Below are positions 1 through 5,617 of a DNA stretch of 7,241 nt, piece by piece. How positions within the stretch are numbered: position 1 is the stretch's first letter; every line of letters starts with the position of its first letter. Source of the stretch: Chloroflexota bacterium (lineage in GTDB: Bacteria; Chloroflexota; UBA6077; CF-72); the NCBI GenBank assembly GCA_019242065.1, contig JAFAWJ010000666.1, positions 1-7,241 on the forward strand, written 5' to 3'. Position numbers and translations under genes: made by a program. Under the pieces are notes generated by a model that did not search any database, had not been told where the DNA came from, and saw only the letters and a program-made list of their open reading frames with translations.

Positions 1-1
1 C

Positions 2-1015
2 GAGTATTGGAGGTTTCCGGGGGCGCTGCTGTCGTCGTTCTGCTCGCTCCTGTCCGGCGCCAGCGTCGGGCCTGGAGGGCCGGTGAGGGTCCTCGTCCAG
101 GACATCGCCGCCTGGTTCCGGGACGATCTGCAGGTGACCGCGAAGGCCGCGCTCGGATTCGACGTGGCGACTGTGGCGTCGGCTTTGAATAGCATCATCG
201 GCAACCCGCTGTTCACGGGCGTGTTCGCGACCGAGTACGAAGTCGGCAGTACATCGGGTCTGCAATACCTGGTGTGGAACCTGCTCGCCGGCGTCATTGG
301 CTTCAGCTTCTACGCGCTCCTCGGCCTGAACGCGTTCGCCGGCTTCCTGCCTTTCGCACCGATCACGCACCTGGAGGCGGACTACTTCGTCTGGGCGATC
401 GCGCTCGGCGTCCTCGGCGCGGTGGTGGCCATCTTCACCGGCGCCAGCATGCAGCTGTTCGGCCGCCTCGTGCCGCGCATCTTCGGCGAGCGGGTGGTGG
501 CCCGCGCGCTCGGAGCGGGCGTCGTGATCAGCGTCGTCGGCCTGCTCCTCCCCGAGCTGCTGTTCTCGGGCGAAGACCAGATCCACGCCATCGTCGCCAA
601 CCCGGCGCAGTACGGCGTGGGCATCCTGCTGCTGCTGGCCATCTCGAAGCCGCTGTTGCTGGCCTTGTCCTTCAAGAGCGGCTACCTGGGCGGCCCGACC
701 TTTCCGCTGCTGTTCTCATGCACCATGCTCGGTCTGGCCCTGGGCTTGTTGTTCCCGACCGTGCCGAGCTCGATCCTGGTGCTGTGTCTCGAGGCACCGG
801 CGATCGCGCTGGCGCTCAACGCGCCGCTCACGGCCATCCTGCTGGTCACGGTCATCGGCACCTCCAACCCCGACATGATTGCCCTGATGGTGCTCTCGAC
901 GGTCATCGGTCTGCTGGTGGGCGCTGCCGCCAGGCAGGCCGTAGCCCGCCGCGCCGCCCAGGCCGCGCCGGCTACATCGGCCGTGGCGGCAACCGGCGCC
1001 CGCGCACAAGGATGA
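2..1015 (+). CDS. CLC-family chloride channel/antiporter, 5'-truncated by window edge
   Basis: The reading frame is open from the second base and ends at TGA 1013-1015, giving 337 residues of a membrane protein, about three quarters of a usual CLC protein. CLC proteins move chloride through the inner membrane, either passively or in exchange for protons. Visible family marks are the pore segment SGASVGPGGP at residues 18-27, FSGEDQI at about 188-194, and SGYLGGPTFP at about 226-235, which matches the second chloride-binding loop (GxFxP type). Long hydrophobic helices lie between, and the tail is Ala/Arg-rich and probably cytoplasmic. The first pore motif normally reads G-x-E-G/A-P; here the glutamate position (residue 25, codon 74-76) is glycine, so fast gating or proton coupling may be lost. 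A GTG at 83 could be mistaken for a start, but homology continues upstream of it. Family assignment is firm; transport mode and substrate are unknown. Confidence 0.9.
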   Translation, partial: EYWRFPGALLSSFCSLLSGASVGPGGPVRVLVQDIAAWFRDDLQVTAKAALGFDVATVASALNSIIGNPLFTGVFATEYEVGSTSGLQYLVWNLLAGVIGFSFYALLGLNAFAGFLPFAPITHLEADYFVWAIALGVLGAVVAIFTGASMQLFGRLVPRIFGERVVARALGAGVVISVVGLLLPELLFSGEDQIHAIVANPAQYGVGILLLLAISKPLLLALSFKSGYLGGPTFPLLFSCTMLGLALGLLFPTVPSSILVLCLEAPAIALALNAPLTAILLVTVIGTSNPDMIALMVLSTVIGLLVGAAARQAVARRAAQAAPATSAVAATGARAQG

Positions 1016-1021
1016 TCCGGC

Positions 1022-1521
1022 ATGACGATCGACGCGTGGCTCACCGTCGGCGCGTTGTTCATGGTTGCAGCCGGCATGTACGCCACGGGCGCCGTAACCA
1101 TGATTCGTCGACGACCTCAGCCAGTCGTCTGGTCTGCCCGGCTCGAAACTGTACCTTCCGGTGAGCTTCGCCTCGCTGCTCGGCGGCGCGTCGACGGTCA
1201 TCGGCACCTCCACCAACCTGATCATCGCCGGCCTGGTCACCGCGCAGATCGCCCTGAACGCTCCCAGCAATCCGCCGAATGCACGCCATCGGTATTTTCG
1301 AGCCAGCACTGGTCGGCGTTCCCGCCGCGGTGATCGGCATCGTGTTCATGGTCGTCGTCGGCCGATGGCTTTTGCCGACGCCCAAGATCCGGGCGGATGC
1401 GGCGGTTGACCCGCGCTTTGTCCGCGCCGAATTCCACATCAAAAAGCAATCGCTGCAGTGCGCGGCGCCACCACTCGATCGGGTGATGCGCGCTCAGGTT
1501 CGGCGTGACGCAGGCCACTGA
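1022..1521 (+). pseudogene. SLC13-family (DASS) permease remnant with internal deletions and frameshifts
   Basis: Starting at ATG 1022 the frame reads MTIDAWLT, typical of an SLC13/CitT-type permease N-terminus. It then jumps directly to VGALFMVAAGMYATGA, which in intact members lies some tens of residues further on. A piece resembling the NTxVVTM region (VTMI) follows. The match then moves to another frame at about 1104 (FVDDLSQSSGLPGSKLYLP, then SFASLLGGASTVIGTSTNL, the family's conserved helical-hairpin motif). It shifts again near 1265-1280 to a third frame (HAIGIFEPALVGVPAAVIG to about 1440), and a stop closes that frame at 1519-1521. TrkA-C regions and the C-terminal transport half are absent. 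AAGGA at 1008-1012 is a plausible ribosome binding site, six bases after the CLC stop, so this was probably the second gene of an operon. Sequencing error could explain a frameshift but not the missing internal blocks. Substrate cannot be told; sulfate or dicarboxylate are the family norm. Confidence 0.8.
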
Positions 1522-1849
1522 TCTCGGCAGCTCGCTTGACGGGGCCTTACGTGTGTGGCGCGGTGCAACAGATCCGGCTGGTCAGTGTCTGGCGCCACAG
1601 CGCTTTGTGCGAAGCCGGTGACCCGCCGGGCGACGGCGCGGACATGGTGGAGTCGGAAGGTGGAAAAGCGGTCGCTGTTGCAACTGCGCCTAGAGGGCCC
1701 AAGCCGGACCGCCAGGGGGTGGACCTCCCGCTCCGCGTTGCGCGCAGGGACACCGTCAGGCCGCTAGCCAGCGCGCATCGGCAGCCTGGCCATCCGGCTT
1801 CAGGCCAGCTCTTGAAGATCGGAGTGCGTACGATACGCTGCCTCCAGGT
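1522..1849. other. Intergenic spacer with no recognisable gene
   Basis: About 330 bases separate the last recognisable SLC13 remnant from the M20 hydrolase. Several frames are open here, but their translations are rich in Arg, Pro and Gly without any family resemblance, as expected of GC-rich non-coding DNA. It could be further eroded permease sequence. A palindrome TGGCGCCA lies at 1590-1597. A six-base inverted repeat CTGGCC/GGCCAG (1786-1791 and 1803-1808, 11-base loop) sits just before the putative promoter of the next gene. No tRNA-like cloverleaf was seen. Confidence 0.5.
1812..1839 (+). promoter_or_regulatory. Candidate promoter of the M20 hydrolase gene
   Basis: TTGAAG (1812-1817) and TACGCT (1834-1839, fits TAnnnT) are separated by 16 bases, a workable sigma-70-type arrangement. 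The -10 ends only 10 bases before ATG 1850, so the transcript would have a leader of just a few bases. No Shine-Dalgarno sequence is visible, which agrees with leaderless or near-leaderless translation. The -10 also forms the right arm of a small palindrome GCGTA-CGA-TACGC (1826-1838) that could be a regulator site. Confidence 0.35.
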
Positions 1850-3136
1850 ATGACCCGCCCGCAGGACGACTCCCGCTCCAGGCTGCTCGCCGCCCTCGAC
1901 GAGGACTCGCAGCACATGCTGGCGCTACTTGCGCAGCTTGTACGAATACCGAGCCTGGGCGGCTCGGCCGAGGAGAGCGAGATACAGCACCAACTCGCCA
2001 AACTGTTCGAGGCCGAAGGCCTGGAGACAGACCTGTGGCGCCTGCCGCTCGACGATCTGGCGGCTGAGCCAGACTTTCCAGGCGTAGAGGTCCCGCGCAC
2101 CGAGGCCTGGGGACTGGTCGGTCGTCTCCTCGGCCGCGGTGATGGACCCAGCCTGATGCTGAATGCGCACGTGGACGTGGTACCCCCTGGCGTCCCCGCG
2201 GCCTGGACGGGTGCCCCGTTCTCGGGCGAGATCCGCGGCGGGCGCCTCTACGGCCGCGGCGCGTGTGACATGAAAGCTGGACTGATCGCGGCGCTCTGGG
2301 CGGTACGCGCCGTGCGGCGGGCTGTAGGTCAGCCGCCTGGCGACGTCCTACTGGCCTGCGTCGTGGGTGAGGAGGATGGAGGACTGGGCACCTACGGCCT
2401 TCTGCGCCGTGGTTGGCGAGCCGACGCCTGCGTGATTCCTGAGCCGACTGGTCTGGACCTCGTGCCCGCCGCCGCCGGGGCCCTGACCTTTCGGCTCCGC
2501 GTTCGCGGTCGCGCTACGCACGCCTCGCGCCGAACCGAGGGCGTGAGTGCTCTGGAGCGATTCTGGCCGGTGTGGCGCGCACTCCAGGAGCTGGAGCGAC
2601 AGCGTAACGAGCAGGTTGATCCGCTCATGCGTCGCTGGCGCATGCCCTACGCGCTGAACATCGGGACACTGCGCTGCGGCGACTGGGCTTCGTCGGTACC
2701 CGACAGCCTTGTCGCTGAGGGACGGCTGGGCGTGGCGCTCGACGAGCCGGTCCACGCCGCACGGCGCGCCCTGGAGAGCGCCATGACGCAAGTCAGCCAG
2801 ACCGATCCCTGGTTGCGGGACAACCCGGTGGAAGTCGAGTGGTGGGGCGGTCAGTTTGCGTCGGGCCATCTGTCTTCGTCCCACACGTTGCTGGAGCGCG
2901 TACGCGCCGCGCACCTGGCGGGTGTCTCGGGCTCGGCACCCCCGCCCGCCGTCTGGGGTGCACCGTACGGCAGTGATCTGCGTCTGCTCGCGGGACTGGG
3001 CGGCATCCCGAGCCTGCACTATGGTCCGGGCGATGCCGCGCTTGCCCACGCCGCGAACGAATCCGTACCACTTGACGAGGTCGCAATCGCGGCGCGAACG
3101 CTCGCGCTCTTGCAAGTGGACGGCGCGGCTCGCTAG
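1850..3136 (+). CDS. M20-family zinc metallohydrolase (ArgE/DapE-like deacylase/peptidase)
   Basis: The 428-residue protein has the usual length and layout of cytoplasmic M20 deacylases such as acetylornithine deacetylase and succinyl-diaminopimelate desuccinylase. These use two zinc ions to hydrolyse an amide bond. Motifs in order are LNAHVDVVP (H107, D109), GRGACDMKAG (bridging D140), VVGEEDGG (catalytic base E174 and ligand E175), PEPTG (E198) and HYGPGDAALAHAANE (C-terminal ligand H400). Residues about 210-325 are the inserted dimerisation (lid) domain, with the conserved RATHAS histidine H224 that completes the partner's active site. All ligands are intact, so the enzyme should be active. 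ATG 1850 is chosen because family similarity begins soon after it and no better start precedes it; no ribosome binding site is evident. The gene stands alone, with no arginine or lysine biosynthesis genes beside it, so I do not name it argE or dapE. A catabolic deacylase or dipeptidase role is equally possible. Confidence 0.9.
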   Translation: MTRPQDDSRSRLLAALDEDSQHMLALLAQLVRIPSLGGSAEESEIQHQLAKLFEAEGLETDLWRLPLDDLAAEPDFPGVEVPRTEAWGLVGRLLGRGDGPSLMLNAHVDVVPPGVPAAWTGAPFSGEIRGGRLYGRGACDMKAGLIAALWAVRAVRRAVGQPPGDVLLACVVGEEDGGLGTYGLLRRGWRADACVIPEPTGLDLVPAAAGALTFRLRVRGRATHASRRTEGVSALERFWPVWRALQELERQRNEQVDPLMRRWRMPYALNIGTLRCGDWASSVPDSLVAEGRLGVALDEPVHAARRALESAMTQVSQTDPWLRDNPVEVEWWGGQFASGHLSSSHTLLERVRAAHLAGVSGSAPPPAVWGAPYGSDLRLLAGLGGIPSLHYGPGDAALAHAANESVPLDEVAIAARTLALLQVDGAAR

Positions 3137-3142
3137 CGCGCC

Positions 3143-3178
3143 TTGGTGGGGGAGGACGTCACGGCACCAACGTCCTTC
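3143..3178. terminator. Possible weak terminator hairpin after the M20 gene
   Basis: AGGACGT (3153-3159) pairs with ACGTCCT (3170-3176) around a 10-base loop and can be extended to 3151/3178 through one G-U pair. It starts about 15 bases after the M20 stop codon. A second pairing, TTGGTG (3143-3148) with CACCAA (3165-3170), shares bases with it, so only one can form at a time. No T-run follows, so this is not a classical intrinsic terminator. Confidence 0.3.
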
Positions 3179-3320
3179 GCTGGTAGCGTTGCCCGCACCC
3201 GGGAGTGTGTCGGCGAGTAGCGGTTTACGCTGACCGACATTCGGGACAGAGGTTCGGCTACGGTCTCGCCGCCCGTGCGCTGTCCGCCGATGTTCCGGGT
3301 GTGTTCGTTTCGTCGGAGAT

Positions 3321-3360
3321 GGCCAGGAGACGGGCGGGGGAAGGACTCCGTCTCCTGGCC
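3321..3360 (-). terminator. Perfect 13-bp inverted repeat, likely terminator of the - strand operon
   Basis: GGCCAGGAGACGG (3321-3333) and CCGTCTCCTGGCC (3348-3360) are exact reverse complements around a 14-base loop. Read on the - strand, the hairpin begins about 25 bases after the stop of the PRC-barrel/DUF2382 gene, the position expected of a transcription terminator. Because the stem is symmetric it could also act on readthrough from the M20 gene about 185 bases upstream. Neither side has a U-tract, so the mechanism would be non-canonical, or the structure may instead stabilise the 3' end. Confidence 0.5.
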
Positions 3361-3385
3361 TGATCGCGCCGATCGAATCGCGCCG

Positions 3386-4465
3386 CTAGCGGTTGGTGGC
3401 GTTCTCCCAGGCGTCGCGTACACCCTGGCTGGCACGATCCCACGGGGTATCTGGGTGGGTGCGCGTCCAGTCGCGCTGCACATCTGGCTCAATGTCTGAC
3501 CAGCTCTTGCCGCGATACTGGGCTTGATCGCGCAGGCCGTAGCCGTACTGGTACGACGGCTCGACGTCCTCCCAGCGGCCGCCGCTCCTGCCGTTTTGTT
3601 GTTGCCAACGGCTGCGGTAGCCGGGCATGGCCGATGCCCAGTTGCTTGTCGAGCGTGTTCCCGCGCCCTGGAGCAGGTTGTTCTGGTCCTCGACCCGCAG
3701 CTCTTCGCGCCGCACGGTCGCGTCGACCGACTCGGTCTCCTGCCTTGTGCGTGTACCGACCTCGACCTCTTCATAGACAACCGCCCGCTTCTCAACCGTC
3801 ACCTCTTCTTCGCGCACGGGCACTTCGATCGTCTCGCCCGTATCGCCGATCGGGCGATCCGACGCGCGCCGCTCGACCGGGTGCCGCTCGACGTACACCT
3901 CCTCGTGGGTGACGGGCACGTCAACGGTGCGCTGCTCCTGGACCACGTCGGTCTGGAGGCGGACCTCGCCGGTCTGCACCGTACGTTTGCGCGGAATCAG
4001 CTCCTCCTCGCGCAATTGCAGCCGTCGACTCTCCGGTGCCTCCTGGGACCGGCGGCTAGCGGGCTGCGTCGCGTCTTCAGTCACAACTTCTCCACTCGCA
4101 ACCGTCGGCGGCGTGGACGTCACTGCGCTCGTGGTCGTGCGCTCGCCGGGCACGTAGTCGGCGTGGTCGCCGTCGCCGATAGTGGTGGGAGTTTCGCCGT
4201 AGCCGAGGTTATCGAGGTCCTCCTTGGACACACCCAGGTTGATGCGATCGCCTTCGACCGAGCGGACGGCGCTGAACGGGATGTGGTGCTCGCGCCCCAG
4301 GCCCAGGAACCCGGTCGGCACCCGCAGGTAGCCGCCGCCGCTGGCGGAGGTTCGGCCCCCAGTTTGGTTCGCGTCATAAACCTCGCTGACGCTGCCGATC
4401 TTGTCGCCATTGGCGTCGTAGACGTCCATACCATCCGTGACCTGGTTAGCGTAATTGGTCGCCAT
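3386..4465 (-). CDS. PRC-barrel and DUF2382 (YsnF/AvaK-type) stress protein
   Basis: The 359-residue protein has no signal peptide or membrane helix. Residues about 5-85 form a PRC-barrel/DUF2171-like domain (MDVYDANGDKIGSVSEVYD at 13-31). Residues 90-148 are a Thr/Ser/Pro-rich linker. Residues about 149-259 are a DUF2382 domain, a run of strongly charged strands starting LREEELIPRKRTV and ending VRREELRVE. The C-terminal part (about 275-357) is rich in Trp, Tyr and Arg and carries two related motifs, WEDVEP (298-303) and WSDIEP (322-327). It resembles tails found on other DUF2382 proteins. The domain set is known from general-stress proteins such as Bacillus YsnF, but its biochemical role is not established. 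AAGGAG at 4475-4480 lies nine bases before the ATG, a strong ribosome binding site. It follows the membrane-protein gene by 66 bases on the same strand, so the two are probably co-transcribed. Domain calls are firm; the stress role is inferred from family. Confidence 0.85.
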   Translation of the reverse strand: MATNYANQVTDGMDVYDANGDKIGSVSEVYDANQTGGRTSASGGGYLRVPTGFLGLGREHHIPFSAVRSVEGDRINLGVSKEDLDNLGYGETPTTIGDGDHADYVPGERTTTSAVTSTPPTVASGEVVTEDATQPASRRSQEAPESRRLQLREEELIPRKRTVQTGEVRLQTDVVQEQRTVDVPVTHEEVYVERHPVERRASDRPIGDTGETIEVPVREEEVTVEKRAVVYEEVEVGTRTRQETESVDATVRREELRVEDQNNLLQGAGTRSTSNWASAMPGYRSRWQQQNGRSGGRWEDVEPSYQYGYGLRDQAQYRGKSWSDIEPDVQRDWTRTHPDTPWDRASQGVRDAWENATNR

Positions 4466-4474
4466 GTAGGCTTA

Positions 4475-4480
4475 CTCCTT
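4475..4480 (-). promoter_or_regulatory. Ribosome binding site of the PRC-barrel/DUF2382 gene
   Basis: On the - strand this reads AAGGAG, nine bases before ATG 4465. It fixes the start and contrasts with the two + strand genes at 1850 and 5618, which have no such site. Confidence 0.75.
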
Positions 4481-4531
4481 CTTTCAACAACTCACTGTTC
4501 ACAGAGCTGCGTCGGGCCACTTTCGTTCCCG

Positions 4532-5329
4532 CTAGCGCTCGACCGCTTGGCCGCTGGCGCGCTCGAACCGCACTTCGCGACGGGTGCCCAGCGCACCACC
4601 CACAGCACTCGCGGCCAGGCCAAGCAGGACACCCACCAGACTGAGCCAGGCGGCGTCGCGCACGCGCGCAGCCGCATCGCCGACCGCCGTCGGGTTCTGC
4701 TGGGCGGCTTGCTGCGCCTGCTGGGCGGCTTGTTGCGCCTGGCCGGCTGCCTGAGTTGCTCCTTGCTGCGCCTGCTGGGCGACCTGCGGGTTCGCCGCCA
4801 GCGAGCTGGCCAAGCCACCGACACTGCCCAGTACAGCGCCGATACCCTGGCTAGCCAGCCAGAGCGTGATCGGGACGCCGATCAGAAAGACCATGGCGCC
4901 GTTCAGCGCGCCCCAACCTCGATCGAAGACCGCTGCCGTCCGTCCGGCGACGTAGCCACCGAGGAGGAAAGCGAGAATGCCTGAGATGGCGGCCCAGATG
5001 CCCGCGTTGCGGCCAAGATCGGCGGGTGCTCCACCCTGGGCGGTGGCCTGGGCCGCATTGACGGTCGTAAGACCAATGGCCAACCCCAACAGGTTGAGCA
5101 CGAGCAGCGCGGTCAGCGCTGTCAGCAAGCCGGCGATAATGGCGCTCCAGCGCACGCGATCCTGGGCGATGTTCAGGGTGCGCGGCAGGTCGGCTGTGCC
5201 CGCGACCGGACGCGTCTCGTCATAGCGACGGACCGGCGCCGTTTCGAGCGGCTGGCGAGTGGTGACGGTGCGCTCTTCGCCGTCACCGCCCGGCGCGATG
5301 GGACCCGTGCGCTGTGGTTCGTATGCCAT
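4532..5329 (-). CDS. Multi-pass membrane protein with Ala/Gln heptad repeat
   Basis: The 265-residue protein has a hydrophilic, charged N-terminus (1-59). Hydrophobic segments follow at about 61-90 (WSAIIAGLLTALTALLVLNL and onward), 110-130, 140-176 (one long or two short helices) and 226-248, with a basic C-terminus. Between the last two lies a purely Ala/Gln/Gly/Thr stretch (184-211) of four heptads that should be helical, perhaps an amphipathic or coiled-coil segment. Gly-rich helices and the W-S-A-I-I-A-G-L entry resemble uncharacterised bacterial membrane proteins; I cannot assign a named function. The start is set at ATG 5329 because GGAGA lies about seven bases before it and the sequence upstream to 5449 has no family-like character. 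It is the first gene of a probable two-gene operon with the PRC-barrel/DUF2382 protein, which suggests a shared role in envelope or stress maintenance. No catalytic motif is visible. Confidence 0.75.
   Translation of the reverse strand: MAYEPQRTGPIAPGGDGEERTVTTRQPLETAPVRRYDETRPVAGTADLPRTLNIAQDRVRWSAIIAGLLTALTALLVLNLLGLAIGLTTVNAAQATAQGGAPADLGRNAGIWAAISGILAFLLGGYVAGRTAAVFDRGWGALNGAMVFLIGVPITLWLASQGIGAVLGSVGGLASSLAANPQVAQQAQQGATQAAGQAQQAAQQAQQAAQQNPTAVGDAAARVRDAAWLSLVGVLLGLAASAVGGALGTRREVRFERASGQAVER
4697..4780 (-). repeat. Four 21-bp tandem units coding Ala/Gln heptads
   Basis: Four 21-base units (4697-4717, 4718-4738, 4739-4759, 4760-4780) encode residues 184-211 of the membrane protein. The heptads are AQQAQQG, then ATQAAGQ, then AQQAAQQ twice. 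The two units nearest the gene's 3' end differ at one base and give identical peptides, which points to a recent duplication. The others are diverged. Confidence 0.7.
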
Positions 5330-5617
5330 GTCTTTCTCCAATGTGATGCATGCAAGTGGCGTTTGCCACGGTCGAATATCAACGCCCAATGCAGCCGGCC
5401 TGAGCATTGCGGTGGGGCGGGTGTAGCAGTCGGCGTGCCGGGGTGCCACTCGCGTTCACAGAGGCGAAGCAGTGCCTGAGTCGCTCACGTTCGTGGCCGC
5501 CTCGAGAGGCGCGTCGTACGTGCCAAAGAGCACACACGCACGTCGCCGTTCTGATCAGTCGAGGCTCACTGTTCGGCCTCGTCCACCGAACTCAGGCTGT
5601 ACGCTGTAGGCGTACCC
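5330..5617. other. Divergent promoter region between the membrane/stress operon and cheB-cheR
   Basis: The 288 bases separate two genes transcribed away from each other and so should carry both promoters. Inverted repeats seen are GTGGC-GTTT-GCCAC (5356-5369), which would be a small hairpin in the 5' leader of the - strand operon; CAATGC/GCATTG (5387-5392 and 5404-5409); and ACGTGC/GCACGT (5518-5523 and 5538-5543). A - strand TG-A-TATTCG at about 5373-5381 is a weak extended -10 candidate for the operon. None is a proven site, and I see no gene here. Confidence 0.45.
5599..5615 (+). promoter_or_regulatory. Palindrome and TACGCT box abutting the cheB-cheR start
   Basis: GTACGC (5599-5604) and GCGTAC (5610-5615) are exact inverted repeats with a five-base spacer, ending two bases before GTG 5618. 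TACGCT (5600-5605) inside it fits a -10 box and matches the box before the M20 gene, which would give a nearly leaderless transcript. No good -35 is seen at the proper spacing. It could be an operator, a hairpin over the start, or chance. Confidence 0.3.

Larger units (their letters stand above)
3137..3385. other. Convergent intergenic region
   Basis: The 249 bases lie between the stop of the M20 gene on the + strand and the stop of the PRC-barrel/DUF2382 gene on the - strand. I see no coding signal in either direction; the open frames crossing it are low-complexity and continue antisense into the neighbours. It holds the two hairpins listed separately, which suits a region where two converging transcripts end. 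Confidence 0.55.

Noticed and set aside
1022..1333. Treating the frame from ATG 1022 as a small intact gene
   Set aside because: Only its first 30 or so residues resemble a protein family. The rest is out-of-frame translation of the permease remnant.
1536..1853. A 105-codon open frame on the + strand before the M20 gene
   Set aside because: It has no ribosome binding site, no recognisable domain and erratic composition, and it overlaps the next gene's start.
2348..3115. A 255-codon open frame on the - strand inside the M20 gene
   Set aside because: The + strand has all M20 zinc ligands. The antisense product is Arg/Gln/Gly-rich noise.
3244..3285. GGACAG/CTGTCC inverted repeat in the convergent region
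   Set aside because: Six-base arms with a 30-base loop are within chance expectation and not placed like a terminator.
3524..4984. A 486-codon open frame on the + strand across both - strand genes
   Set aside because: It runs antisense through the PRC-barrel/DUF2382 and membrane-protein genes, both of which have recognisable domains and ribosome binding sites. Its translation has no family resemblance. Long antisense frames are expected in GC-rich DNA.
5330..5449. A 40-residue N-terminal extension of the membrane protein from an upstream ATG at 5449
   Set aside because: No ribosome binding site was recognised for it, while ATG 5329 has GGAGA at good spacing. The extension is Pro/Cys-containing and unlike a signal or membrane segment, and it would use up most of the promoter region.
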